From NCBI RefSeq assembly GCF_905220565.1, contig NC_059409.1:5029501-5093500 (forward strand): DNA of 64,000 nt, given 5' to 3'. The notes beneath the pieces are model-generated. The model searched no databases. It was not told the DNA's origin and saw only the letters and a program-made list of their open reading frames with translations. The position numbers and the translations under genes were made by a program. The stretch's first letter is position 1. Each line of letters starts with the position of its first letter. Positions 30,945 to 43,393 of this stretch are shown here, in pieces. Source of the stretch: Melitaea cinxia (taxonomy: Eukaryota > Arthropoda > Insecta > Lepidoptera > Nymphalidae).

Positions 30945-32142
30945 CAAAGTATGCCATTGCTATCTATGCACTTTTGCCATTTTGCTAATGAATTACCTAT
31001 GTAGCTCATTGATACCCTTACTAAAAAACATTCGAACGGGAATCAACAAAATGTTTGAAGGTGTTTTGGACTGCCCCATCGGAGTTGAAATTTTTTCCTT
31101 GCAAAAAGTTATCCAAATTTTGAAAAAAATGGTTATCTGTTGGAGCAAGGTCCGGGGAGTACGGTGGATATGTTAGACATTCCAATTGAAGCTCCTCTAA
31201 TTTGTTAGCCGTCTGTTGTGCAGTGTGTGGTCTAGCGTTGTCCAGTGTCCTGAAGCAGCAGTGGCCTAGAGCGATTGACTAGCCTCGATTGTTTAATAGC
31301 TAGCTTTTCCATTATGGTTTGCATTTATTGACAGTATCTGGTCAGATTTAAGAAAGCTGTTGTGAACGACACCGGCACTAGTCCACCAAACGCTCACAAG
31401 TAACTTTTTTTTGAGTCAAGTTTCGCTTGAGGCAGGATTTGGCTGGCTCGCCAGGGTTGAGCTATTGCGATGAGCGCTTCCGATTTTATCGTACATGATC
31501 CTCTTTTCATCACATATTTTCACATTCACATTCGATTTAAAATTCCTTAATTATTGTGCCGGTTGAGTAATGTAACGCAGCAGTCTAAGCGCTTGTCGTT
31601 GTCGGTTTTCTTCACTTAATTCATGCCCAATTTGCTTCAAGTGGATCAAAACGGTTTAATCACTAAATCCGCAGCCTGCAGCTAACTCGGACGTGGTTTG
31701 TGATGGATCCGCTTCCACAATAGCCTCCAACTCTTAATTATCAACTTTAGTCTCCCGCTATCCACGGAGCTTGTTCTGTAGGTCGAAATTTCCAGAATGA
31801 AAACTTTGGAACCAAAAACTGCGTTTTCACTGTGTTTTCTTTTGCGACACCGCAGCCATACACATCATTAACCCTTCGAGCCGTTTCTGCAAAACTGGTG
31901 CCACGGTGGAATACGTACTCGTAAATAACACGATATTTCAAGTTTTCCATTTTGTAAACTCAGTGACGCAAAGATGAAAAACAAAAGAGGAACAACAAAT
32001 GAATTACGGTTCTCGAAACGCAAATGCATGAGTAAATAGCTGTATAAATTTGAATTTGGAATTCTTAACAAAAGAGGAAATATTTGAAATCAAAGTGGCT
32101 AGTACGACAAAACGCCAATTTCATAATTATGTAAGGACCTAA
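30945..32142 (-). pseudogene. mariner transposase corpse with one terminal repeat
   Basis: The minus strand holds a decayed mariner transposase of roughly 1 kb, starting at ATG 31950. The start reads ENLKYRVIYEYVFHRGTSFA; further on come CDEKRIMYD (first catalytic Asp at 31511-31509), VWWTSAGVVHNSFL, DNARPHTAQQ (second Asp at 31242-31240) and YSPDLAPTDNHFF (third Asp at 31137-31135). The last two lie 35 codons apart, giving the mariner D34D spacing. Frameshifts and stops separate these pieces. The 5' terminal repeat ends at 32142 ('ttaggtccttacataatt' on the minus strand) beside a TA. The 3' end, near 30945, runs into the Helitron at 30923 with no matching repeat seen. Confidence 0.85.
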
Positions 32143-34278
32143 TATAAAGCGTTCGTCCAGCTGTGTATAATTAGATAAACAATTAATATTCCTTAGGATG
32201 ATAAATATTAGTTCATATTATTTTGCAAAATGTAAATTAAATTGTAGATATCTGAAGAAATAACTAAACGGTATGTATTAGTTAACTCGGTCTGTATGAT
32301 CGAAATAATAATTATACTCGTAATTATGTGCTGTATCACATTATTAATGTATTGTTTGTTGTTTGAACGCATTCAAGCATTAAATTAATTTACATCAACT
32401 AATCACCTCAATTAATTATTCAAATAAGATACAGTTTTGATAATGTAATCTTATGATGGATCTAAATCTATGCATGATTTAATATGAATATGAAATCACA
32501 AGGAACCTATTCCAAAACAAACAAAATCTTTAATTTCATTTATTTTGCTTATGAGCGCCAACTATTGTCCAATTGCATGACTACGTCAGAGCCACCGCTA
32601 TCTGTCGTCCTTTGTATACACACCATAACCGCTAGATGGGGGTTATGGCGTGAAAAAAAGAAGTTGTGGTGCTTCCAAAGTTTGCTAGTTAATACTGCCA
32701 TCTACTAAAAATGAACAACATTCAATAAAAACTTTACAATAAAAGAGTATGAGTAGATACGTACGCTTGCAATGTTTTCGAATAAGATGGCGGCTTAAGA
32801 TAAATTTCTATAGATGGCGTTAGTGGACACACAAGTACTTATAATACTTTTGTTTATTTAATTTTTAGCTTACAGCCATCATGGTATGTTAACTGTTTTA
32901 TGAGTAACTTCGGTCATTACTTCTCAATTAAAACTTTCCGTAATGAAATCAGAATGTTACAAGTTTCGTATTTGTGAAAATCATAAAAACCACGTGTGAT
33001 CAATTAACGTAACATCATTAAAAAACCACGTTATGAAAACAGTTATAGTGTCTAGGAAAATATTGTAACTATTTTAACAGTAAATAGGTTACTGAACTTA
33101 AAAAACACTGCACAGTGTTTATTTAATAATAGACTAATTAATTGAAGAATTAAACCAAATTCATTTTAACAAGCAGTTTTTGTTTCTTTTTCCAGAAACA
33201 GGCTATAAAGTAAAAACATGATTTCCCGTGGCTTTGCTTGTGTAGAAACTTTTATTCTCTGTCTGTAAATAATATATAAATGTTATAAAAGTACTTTAGT
33301 AGCCAAATCTGATGTACAATTATAATTTTATTCGTTTGACGCTGATATAGGTATTTATAAATATAAGTTATTAATTACCAGTTGAAAAACATTTTTTTTT
33401 TAATTACCATTTAATGCCATTGTTTCGAGGAAAATTTATTCGTTTTTCTGTTCTGTCTGTTCTGTTCAATCTGGAAGAAATTTGGTACAGAGGTATTCTG
33501 AATAGCGGGAATGGAACATTTTGTTTTGGAAAAATTTACGTATTTCGTAGATCAGATTTGTATCTTTTTTAACAAAATAAAAATTGACTTTATTTTCCAT
33601 AGTAGTCATTTAGAGGTGAATGCCATAGGCTGGCATGTGGGATGATAATATATATCAGTAGGATCTTACAGTAGATATGTGTTTAAAAGGAATTTCGTTG
33701 TATATTCAATTTTCACATATCGATATTATTTCTACAACTTTTTTATCGGTATTTTTGTAGAAAAAGATTTTTTTCTACAAAAGTACCGATCTCTGGAATC
33801 TAAAAAATAAATGAACTTACAGTTCAAGATTAAATCCAATCCCTTGGTGTACTAGTAAATAGTTCACCACTATGAAGTTCATATTCCTGTTTTTACAGAA
33901 TGCGGTCAATCATCTTATACACTTACAAATATTAATTTTTTAGTTTCCAAAATATTTAATTAAACAAATCTCATATTTTTATCTACATGTGAAAATCTTC
34001 ACAATTTCACCTGACTCAATACGATTGTCTAATTGAATGAACTACGTTTCAGACTGGTATGAGTTTATAGCCTTTTTCGGAATCATTGATTCGCAATGTT
34101 GTTTAATTTTTTAATTTTTTTAAAGCTTATTGCCTTTCGTGGCAGCGAACCAAGCAGTTAGTTGCCTTTTGGTAGGATGACGAATTATTCACATACCTAC
34201 ATCTATTCTTTGTTTGGTTATATTATCTTCAAATTCATGTGCCACTATCAAACAACTGCTTTAGATATTTATACCTAA
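32143..34278. other. AT-rich intergenic stretch
   Basis: A GC-richer patch at about 32545-32645 may be a transposon remnant. No coding exon recognised. Confidence 0.4.
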
Positions 34279-34454
34279 CTAGCTGTGAAACGCGGTTTCA
34301 CTCGGGGTAATTTGAAAAAAAAATCCTATAGCCTTTATCGGTAAATGGACTATCCAACACCAAAATAATTTTCAATTCGAACCAGTAGTTCCAGAGATTA
34401 GTACGTTTAAACAAACAAACAAACTTTTCAGCTTTATATTAATATTAGTATAGA
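34279..34454 (-). mobile_element. Short non-autonomous Helitron
   Basis: On the minus strand it begins TCTATACTAATATTAATATA after an A and ends in a perfect hairpin, GTGAAA...TTTCAC, just before CTAG. It has 'gtttgtttgtttaaacgtac' and 'ctactggttcgaattgaaa', shared with 60443-60722. About 176 bp. Confidence 0.8.
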
Positions 34455-35429
34455 TTAAACTAACTAGTTAAGTTTAGAATATTCAATCGAGTAAGGTACT
34501 CGTAAAGACCATTTTTATTGTCTGTTTTTTTTTAGCCGAATTTTTTTTTACGACTGATCAAGTTCACCTTCTCAGTCAAACTATTCATTTGAATACTCTG
34601 TTTTACGCTTTTATCTTCTTATCTTGTATGAGTCATAATAATGCAATCGAAATAGGTGCATATGCATAAATTATTTTATTTATGAAACAAATTAAGTGAT
34701 TTATTAATTTAATATTTAGATAAAGATCGAAACTATAATTTATTAGGAAAATAAAATGAAGTCCTTTAGTGAATAATTCAGCAGTAGTTTATGTAAATCA
34801 TTTTAATAAACTAAAAGACTTAAAAGGGTATGATTGATGATATTGACATTTTAGTAATTTATTTATTCTTCTTTATACAAAAATAAAAATATGGAGAATA
34901 TTATTGATGTACCATACTATTTAACCTTATAAGTGTGTTAAAATACACGAAAGTGTTGGACTTTACAACTTTCGGTAGCCTCATAACAAAAACTTACGAC
35001 CATAGGGACAGAATCCCACGAACCTTTTTAACAATAACATAATATAGCCAGGTAGGTACAAACTAACGAACGATACCATATTTGTGAATAAATACACGTG
35101 AATAAATCTAGAGTTATAAAGAAAAGTTATAATTTCTTATATTTAAAAAGATAACTTTTAAAATACTTTATTATATTTTATCTATATTTTTTTAAAGAAA
35201 TCAGATATAAACTGTTAAAGGTATTTAAAGCCAGTTTACACTTTCACAATGGTATTAGCAATATTTACAGTCAAAACATCGAATACAAATAATACCCACT
35301 GTTTTTAAAGTTAAAAAGTTAAGAACAAGTTGAGTTCTTAAGTAAAATAAAAATAAATAGCTTTGGTACATATCTCTTATCTGTATCCAACAAATAAAAG
35401 TAGCATATATATATATTTATTTGTTTACA
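34455..35429. other. AT-rich intergenic stretch
   Basis: Nothing recognised. Confidence 0.45.
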
Positions 35430-35705
35430 TATGATATAATTATGTATGTTTTTGGACTTTATCGGAGTTTACTCCTTTAAAATCGTTTTGTATATAAGGC
35501 CCCCGGTATGAAAAATATGAGGAGTCAAATCTACTGAACGAATGACCTCGTTGCGTTTTTGTAACGCAATAGATGGCGTTATTTGAATCGTTTATTTGAT
35601 ACGGCACTAATCTGTTTCTTAGACTAGTAAGCCTTTTTGTTCCTATTTTAAACAGTCGATCTGAAGGAGTAAACTCTAGTCGTGGGTCGGAGCTGACACA
35701 CACTT
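35430..35705. repeat. Unclassified element with an internal inverted repeat
   Basis: GAGTTTACTCCTT near 35466-35478 is repeated in inverse at about 35665-35677 (AAGGAGTAAACTC). The sequence between is GC-richer than the flanks. It could be a MITE or part of an LTR. An 87-codon minus-strand frame spans it and appears incidental. Confidence 0.45.
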
Positions 35706-35841
35706 TTTTTTTATTTAACAGTTAAATTACACTTTGTCATATATATCGTTACATCTTTGTCAGATATATCTATTCGTCAACTGTAAAAAAAATTATAGGT
35801 ACTTTATTGATTAAAGAGAAACCAGTTCTAAAGCCTTATAC

Positions 35842-35935
35842 TACCTGCTGACTTCTGGAGCAGCCTGACTGCGGAACTACCGCGACCTTACAGAAGACCA
35901 CAGCTAAATAATACTACTGTGTCCATATAACTAAG
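35842..35935 (+). repeat. Family E fragment
   Basis: Contains 'cttctggagcagcctgactg' and 'cacagctaaataatactact', as in the inverted intronic copy at 16826-17072. Confidence 0.6.
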
Positions 35936-36204
35936 AACATTTGTTAACAAAGCACGCAATACTTATATTTTATCTTTTTGCGTTCGATTATAGAAAGTCA
36001 AGTAAATTACCGTTCGAAAGTTTTTTTTCTTTTTAATTTATTTAATATTTGAATTTCATATGTAAAATGAAAGTAAGAGATGCTTTAGAGCATCGATAAG
36101 TTTTTCTTATATTATGTATATACAAATGAACTACAGAAGCGTTACAAAAATTGAGCGATTATGCAAATACAAATATACCTATATAGTCAATTTTTATACA
36201 AAAA
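35936..36204. other. Intergenic spacer
   Basis: Nothing recognised. Confidence 0.4.
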
Positions 36205-36448
36205 CTAGCTGCCCGGACAGACTTCGTTCTGTCAAGAGTAAAAATTAAATAAATTAATAAAATAAAATAAAAAATTAAAATAAAGTAACGTTTTCCGAGT
36301 GATCACTTTGTTTTTAACTTTTTTTTTATTTTTGTTTTTTAAACCTTCCGTGGGCCTTAAGAAACATACAAAAAAATAAATTAGCCGAATTGGTCGAGCC
36401 ATTCTCGAGCCATGCGCTTAGCAAAATTCATTTTTATTTATATAGAGA
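36205..36448 (-). mobile_element. Short non-autonomous Helitron
   Basis: On the minus strand it starts TCTCTATATAAATAAAAATG after an A and ends with hairpin GACAGA...TCTGTC followed by CCGGGCAGCTAG and T. It shares 'tgctaagcgca' and 'ctcgagaa' with 27904-28102. About 244 bp. Confidence 0.8.
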
Positions 36449-36768
36449 TAACTAACTATCTGACTCGGCAAACGTTGTCTTGGCGCTAAACGCTATTTAA
36501 AAATAGGGGTTGGTGGTAGAAGGGTGAAAATTTAGGATTGTATGTATTTTTCAACGTCAAATCATAATAAAACAAAAAATAAAGAATTTATCTAAATATT
36601 TAAAAAAAAATTGGGGTGGACTACCCTTAACATTTAGGTGGATGAAAAATAGATGTTTTTCGATTCTCAGACCTACCCAATATGCACACAAAAATTCATG
36701 AAAATCGGTCAAGCCGTTTCGGAGGTGTTTAACTACAAACACCGCGACACAAGAATTTTATATATTAG
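36449..36768. repeat. Transposon fragment next to the Helitron
   Basis: It contains 'ctgactcggcaaacgttgtc' and 'gaaaatcggtcaagccgttt', phrases typical of lepidopteran dispersed repeats, and ends at 'tatatattagataat'. Non-coding. No second copy in the window. Confidence 0.5.
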
Positions 36769-36785
36769 ATAATCTTATATCATAG

Positions 36786-36974
36786 TATAAAACAAAGTCG
36801 CTTCACGCTGTCTGTACGCTTAGATCTTTAAAACTATGCAACGGATTTTGATGCGGTTTTCTTTAGTAAATAGAGTGATTCCAGGGGAAGTTTTATATGA
36901 ATAATACCTACATGCATAATACAGTAGAGTAACGCTGATAGTTTTTGCACCCGTGCGAAGCCATGGCAGGTCGT
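36786..36974 (+). mobile_element. Helitron-like element, family H2, copy 1
   Basis: It matches 40397-40581 nearly base for base over long stretches ('cttagatctttaaaactatg', 'ggattttgatgcggttttct'). Its end reads GTTAGT where the other copy has GCTAGT. Confidence 0.7.
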
Positions 36975-37699
36975 TAGTTAAAGTATAACAAAAAAAAACA
37001 AAAAAACGTAGTAAATAAGTATTTTTAAATTCTGTTTATTAAAAGTCAATATTATAAAATGATAATTACTCAACCTCGCATTGTTTCCTTTTATTTCTTT
37101 TATTGTACTATTTTATTATTTTTGTTTTTTCCTATTTCAAGATTTTAGGGGCTGATCTGAGGGTCACATATTTATTAATTTAGTTGTTAAAAACATTTAA
37201 TGTTAAATTCTTATTTCGAGGCGAGATGTGAATCAGTACTAAATAAAACTCATTTATATCATTTAAATATTGCGTCTAATTTTAACAAATTTACATAATC
37301 ATTTCCGTAAAATAAATTGACGGTAAGTTTAAATATTTTAAACAGAATTCTCAAACGTTTAGTTTATAAGTATTTTATATTATAGTTAAAATCGAACATA
37401 AAATAAAAAACCTTCTAATCATAATAAACACACATCATCTTTATATTATGTGAATATACTTTTTTAGAAATAAAATTTTCCGGGTAAAAATACAAAATTT
37501 CAACCTCTGTATATGTAGGTAGGTACCTATATGTATATGTAGGTAGGAAAACTCAATTACGAAATAGTCTGCTACCTTCTTTTCTTTAATGGGCATCCAT
37601 CTAGGTAGTTGACAAGTAATAGTTAATTGTCAATTTAGTTGTGGCTATTATGCTATCAGGATTATAGTGACGATTAAGCAAGTTCTTGTATACAATACA
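36975..37699. other. AT-rich intergenic stretch
   Basis: A short tandem of 'tatatgtaggtagg' lies at about 37508-37550. Otherwise nothing recognised. Confidence 0.45.
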
Positions 37700-37975
37700 A
37701 GGAATTTATTTACGACTAGCTATGTCCGTGGAATTAAAAAAAATATTGTTTTATTCAGTTCGCAGTTACAAAAAAAATCTAAAATAAAAGTAGCCAAAAT
37801 GACTCCTTATTACATCAGCTATCTGCCAGTGAAAGTCCCGTCAAAACGAGTTCAGCCACTTCAGACAGACAAAAATTTTAATAAATGTTATTTTGCTATA
37901 TATAACGTTTATACACCCATATGCATTTAGTAAAAACCGGTATTTTAATATTACGAACAGACACTCCAATTTTAT
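37700..37975 (-). repeat. Dispersed repeat family F, copy 1
   Basis: It shares 'ttacatcagctat(c/t)tgccagtgaaa' and 'cagacactccaattttattt' in the same order with 46065-46395. The latter copy carries a Helitron-like end on its minus strand, so the element is probably Helitron-derived. An 87-codon plus frame is incidental. Confidence 0.6.
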
Positions 37976-38349
37976 TTATTTTTACATGTACATATATAAT
38001 TAATATTATATATAGGCGTTCTTAAAAAAATATTATTTGTTTGAACAGAGTAGATTTCCTCATAATTTCGACACTGGACTCACCTATTCCGAAAAAAAAA
38101 ACAATAGTCTTCGGAATTCTCAATGACGGCATCTTGACTTTGACGTCATGACTTATCGTGAACTGCTTAAGCAAACTATCTGTAGATTTTTCCAACAACA
38201 ACTTATCTACGCCTAGAATTATTTAAATTTTCTGGTTTATATAATTTAATTTTTTGTTTAGAATCTTAAGATATTATGTAAATTGATTTAATTTGTAAAA
38301 ATCTGCTGGGCTCATAGCTTTTTTTTTCGAGAAATATTCGAGTTTAATT
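37976..38349. other. Intergenic spacer
   Basis: Nothing recognised. Confidence 0.4.
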
Positions 38350-38475
38350 CACCACGTACCTCCACTGTGGGTTAGCGGATAATTTCCTTACAACTTGCAA
38401 CGATTGCTATCAGGTATCTATAGTAGCGATCGGGACCGAGAGCTGTATAGGTGCTCTGCAAGGTCGACAAACACT
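38350..38475. repeat. Dispersed repeat family C, copy 2
   Basis: It aligns with the first half of 9855-10072: 'ctccactgtgggt', 'ggtatctatagtagcgatcgg', 'gtgctct'. Confidence 0.5.
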
Positions 38476-39816
38476 TAAACCTAACATATACAAGCTTTTC
38501 TTCTTTTCTTGATAGTTTTCCTTCAACATAAAATTGTTATCTAGGACTTCAATATACAATGGTTTACATTCCTAAGCTTAACGATTCAGCCTCTAATATC
38601 CCACTGATGGAATGTTTCTTCGTTTCTAAGTAAGCTTATTTCTCTTATTAAGCCACACTTGAATATTTGTGACAAAATATGGTTTGAGACATAGTCAACA
38701 AGAGAAAGTATCGTCAAACGAAGAAATGGATGAAAAAAAGTCGTCTCTAAAGGCAGGCATCCTTTTGGCGCTTTGTTTGATATAATTAAAACGTACAACG
38801 TAAAACGCTATTGAAACGTATAATTGTATAGTCACACTTTATAACTATTAACAAAAAGTCTTTGTGTGAAGCCGAGAACAGGCAGACAGGCGAACGAACA
38901 TGGCGAAAAAACTTGGGTTTCTTGATGACTAAATAACAAAGAAATAAGAAATGTTTACACAAAACATGTTTTTTTCTTTGACCAACGAAACAATAAAGAC
39001 ACAACACGATGAATCGCCCTAGTGACGGACAAAATGTCCTGTTATATGATTCGGGTTTAAATATGCACGTAGGCCAAGATTTTGCTTTAAAATAGTAATA
39101 ATACTACTTATTTTTGGCACATTTTCAAAAATTCCTAAACAATTTTCAGATTTCGCATAATGATTTTTTGGCTATGTATACATTTATAAAAAGTATGTAT
39201 AGTAATTGATTACTATAATAAAATCATATTAATATTATGTACGTAAAAATTTATATAGTTTTTAGTAGTCATTCACGAAAAACTATTTCTTGCGACTTTA
39301 GTTCAAAAAGTTCAGCGGCACTCACAACCAGATCGAAGCTAACTTTTACCACCAAAACGAACGAAATGACAACGCAATGTATATCAAAAGCCAGCTTTCC
39401 TCTACTTTTTCCTAAGCTGCAGAACTTTTTGCCTATATAATGATTGGCCTTTAGTAAATTCTAGCTTGCAATGTCCACGAGTCGAGATTGAGGAATGCGT
39501 GTGAAATAATTTAAAAGATCGCCATATTGTTTGTCAAAACAATGTAAAACTAAACAAAAAATAGAAGTGCGTCGGTCGTTCTATAAGCAGTTTTATTAGC
39601 TAACGATAAATTGTAAGAAATTGTCTACAAAAACTTTAGCCGTACGATTTTTTCACAGTTAATAATTTGCAGTACTTTACGAGCGCTAAATGACAGACGA
39701 AAGTTTTTTTTTTAATACCTGTGATGACAATAATTGGTACTATTGAACGAAACGGTTATGCTATTGTTTAAGGTTGGTAATTTTTTGTATGAGGATACAT
39801 TTGTCTATTTTGACTG
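38476..39816. other. Intergenic stretch
   Basis: Only chance-level short open frames were seen. Confidence 0.4.
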
Positions 39817-40037
39817 AGGTAGGGCACAGCAGGTAATATTCTGTTTAGAATCTAAAGCAGCTTACAGCTAAATAATACTGCTTTCAAGCAGTATTGTGTT
39901 CCCGTGGTGAGTAAAGTGACCAGAGCTCCTGGACGGATAGGATCGGCAACGTGCTAGCAATGTTTCTGTTGTTGCAGTCGTCTAGGCGGCTACGGAAATC
40001 GCTTACCATCAGGTGTACCGTTGATTGCCAACCTAGT
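39817..40037 (+). repeat. Dispersed repeat family E, copy 2
   Basis: It has 'cagctaaataatactgcttt', 'ttcccgtggtgagtaaagtg' and 'atcgcttaccatcaggtgta', the same order of blocks as in 16826-17072 (inverted) and 47029-47230. Confidence 0.75.
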
Positions 40038-40396
40038 TTTATTTTATTTTTAATGTTATGTTTTAATAATATAAAAAAATGTTATGTATACACATGTACA
40101 TGTACATGACATGTACATGACAATAATACCTATTTTTTTAATTGATATTTCATATAATTTTTAAATAGGCTAAAATAGAATAGGTCTAGGACGCTGGTAA
40201 AATACCAGAATGAATAACATCCCTCGAAAGCGGGCCGCTTTAGTATTAAATTTAAAAAATATAACATTAGTTAATAACATAATTATTTAATGTACGATAA
40301 TTAAGGTATTAAATGTTATTTAAAAATAAAAAATAAAACATAAATTAATTAATTACTATAACTACATATCTATTGTTTTTTAAACATAACATAGTA
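40038..40396. other. Intergenic spacer with a small tandem repeat
   Basis: A tandem of 'acatgtacatg' occurs at about 40090-40125. Nothing else recognised. Confidence 0.5.
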
Positions 40397-40581
40397 TGAA
40401 AACAGTTACTTCGTACAGTCAGTATGCTTAGATCTTTAAAACTACGCAACGGATTTTGATGCGGTTTTCTTTAGTAAATAGAATGATTTCAGAAGAAAGT
40501 TTATATGGATAATACATGCATAATATAGTAGAGGAACACTGATCGTTTTTGCAAGCGTGCGAAGCCGGGGCGGGTCGCTAG
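40397..40581 (+). mobile_element. Helitron-like element, family H2, copy 2
   Basis: It ends CGGGGCGGGTCGCTAG followed by T, a Helitron-type terminus, and matches 36786-36974. Confidence 0.7.
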
Positions 40582-41436
40582 TACTAGTCATCAATATTTA
40601 TAAGACATTTTAAAATGTAAACTATTCATTTTTCATTTATTATATCAAATGCCGCTCGACCACACACTGGACAAACTTACAACACTGTAGATAAACAAGC
40701 GTCATTCTTTGTGTGTTTGTGTGTCTAATTTCGTTTTTCACCAACTTCATATATCTTTTGTAACTGCTCCTGCTAATGCATTTGATTTTACCTACTAGGG
40801 AAAGACTTTTAACATAATTCGTAAGTAAGGACTTATTTTCAAAATTCTGTCTTTTTAACCAACTGCAAAAAGAGGAGGTAGGTTTTATTCGAAGACTAGT
40901 ACATATTGTGTGATTCGAATTAAATTTATCCGTAATAATGTATATTCTATTACACTTGTAGCTTTAAATTTAAATTGTATTTTTTTAAACAGAGAATTAA
41001 AAAGGAGATTAATGCTCTACTGTAATAGAACGCTACGGTATTAACGGTGTTCCAATGATAGTTCAATAACAAGAGTTTGATTAGGATTAGTTGTAAATAT
41101 GACATTATTAAGCAACAACTCGTACTTAGGTAATAAGTTCATCAAAACAACAAGCGCGGACGTGATTCACACCTTATCTATCGTTAATGATTAGGTTTTA
41201 AGTAGTAAATTAATGTTGTATGTAATAAACATTCATCGAACTCATAAAACATTTTGGGTATATCTGAGCATGTACGAAGCGATATAATTCTAAGTACCAT
41301 CTCATCTAGTGACAAATCTTGAGCCAGTGTCACACAGGTCATAAAGTGTAATTCCTTTTCTATTTATTTCAATGGTTAAACTTCAGACTTCTCGTAACAT
41401 TGGGCCATTTATAAATAAATAAATAAATAAATAAAT
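40582..41436. other. Intergenic stretch
   Basis: A fragment 'aactgcaaaaagaggaggta' at 40861-40880 resembles the start of family A. An (AAAT)n tract runs from about 41410 to 41436. Otherwise empty. Confidence 0.45.
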
Positions 41437-41640
41437 ATTTACACAATACATACACGGTCGTTTGTTCCTAAAGAAAGCAACTTAATGCTTGTGTATTTTT
41501 TTTCGATAAACATACTTATAAATAATACATATATAAATATATAAATCAATATATACATTACACCCAGATTCGGGGGAGAATCGAACTCATAAACCTCGGA
41601 GCAGAAAGCAGGGTCACTACAAACTGCGCCAACGGGCTAG
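41437..41640 (-). mobile_element. tRNA-derived SINE (family D), copy 2
   Basis: Read on the minus strand the head has a pol III A box (TTGGCGCAGTTTG, around 41620-41632) and B box (GAGTTCGATTCTC, about 41576-41588), spaced as in a tRNA. The body then runs left into the sequence shared with 14588-14758. The acceptor stem is not conserved, so it is a SINE, not a tRNA gene. Confidence 0.8.
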
Positions 41641-41684
41641 TCGAATAAAATTATATATTTAATTCAAACTCCGATCCTTCCTAG

Positions 41685-41750
41685 ATGGAGAAAGAGACCT
41701 ATGCCCAGCAGTGGGATATTAAAGGGTAAATCCTGACCATGACAAAACAT
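41685..41750 (+). repeat. LINE 3' tail fragment
   Basis: 'agagacctatgcccagcagt' followed by 'gggatattaaaggg' is the recognisable 3' end of a lepidopteran LINE related to, but distinct from, the RTE tail found in family S. Confidence 0.6.
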
Positions 41751-43393
41751 TAGACTATACTCTCAAGTTATCGGATCAGTGTTGTAAGACAGCTGCAACC
41801 ACAACACAAACATATTGCGCACATTTAAAAGCAAGTTTTCACTTATATGAAGTAAGAAAATTTTAAACTAGGAACAAAGATATTATTAAAATTGTCGTAC
41901 TTAGGTACATCAAAGATATTGCCGCTTTAAACAGAGTGAATGCAAACGGTTCGTATTGAATAAGTCCCATTACGAATTTTTGAAAATAGAAACATCAGTT
42001 CACTGACTGCCCAATATATCTTAGTAAGCAGATATTTGTGTGTTGTTATGAAAATATATTTTTTTTTGTATTAGACTTTTTTTTATAATTACTTAAAGTA
42101 CGGTACTATGATATTAGTTTTTTAGCTCGTAAAACGAAAATTAAGAAAGAAAATCAACATTTCAATAAATTGTAGTTTTAATTTCTGTTGACATAAATGT
42201 ATTTTTTCTAAACGTCGATAAATTTTATTATTAAATACAGTTCAGGAATAAAAACAATTAAAAAAATGAATTAAATCGAAGCGGAAAACGTATTAATATT
42301 TTTAAATAAATAATATACACGTGGCTTGACTTGTATGTAGCAAAAATTGAAATTTGCATAATTTAATATAGTGGTCATACTTTTTTTTAAGGAGCAAAAC
42401 ATATCTAAAGCAACTTTTTTTATAGTTTACACACTTAGCTTTTTACAGCGAGACAGTCTAATTCTAATTTTTCTAATTCAAACATTTTTAAAAATAAACA
42501 ATGTAACTTATTTTTAGACGACTTCTGAAAACTTCTGTAACGCTACATTTAACTAAACAGTCTTAATTGCAGACCTTAATAACCAAATGTGTGACTTGTA
42601 AAATCAATTTACTTCGCAAACCATTAACTTACGTATCGTTCAATAGTTATGTCCACCAGTTACTCTGACCTACCCCAACCCCCTCGGTCGCTTCCGTCTG
42701 TTATTATACGGCGGTTATGAATGGCATGCGGCAGGTCAAGTGGGCTGGTGGATAATAAAAGTTACCCTCGTGATAAACACAATGCAAAGGGCTCTGCCCT
42801 TGTAGTAAGATGCGGGGAATAGTGAGCCGTAGGATGGTGTCGAATCACTTGCTGGGTTCGAATCGGTCTCGTTATTGTTAGTGGTATCAACCGAAATGTA
42901 GTTTGATTATTGATTATTATCCGGGTGATAACTAAATGGCTTTGTGTTACTTTGAACATTGATAATCATATTATTTATTATAACTAAACCGAAGAAATAT
43001 CCTTTCAATGTCAGGCTACTTTTCCTGTAAAAGAGGAGAGTTAGAATTTAATCCACCACGTTACTTAGAGTAGTTATATTCACCTAATGATAACTGAGCC
43101 CAATGACTTCGGAATCGAATCAGTCACCGTCGATGTAAAAAGAAGTTTACTTAGTAGCTTATTTGCAAACTTTTAATCTAATAATAAAAATTATTTTGAT
43201 TAATCTTCAAAATTAAAAATTTTGTTCTGCAATAAAAATTATTTTTAGTTTTCGAAGCTGCAAGGCCACAGACAGACGGACCAACAAAGACTTATATAGC
43301 CCTCGCTTTCCGCCAGGGGTTAATAAACAAGGGGTTTCGTTGAATCTTATTCAATGCTAAAATTAAAATAATTAAAGAATCAAGTTGTGCTGT
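41751..43393. other. Intergenic stretch
   Basis: A patch at about 42660-42900 is GC-richer and may be a retroposon remnant. No gene recognised. Confidence 0.4.

Noticed and set aside
41576..41640. Possible tRNA gene on the minus strand
   Set aside because: A and B boxes are present but the acceptor stem does not pair, and the sequence continues into a SINE body seen elsewhere in the window.
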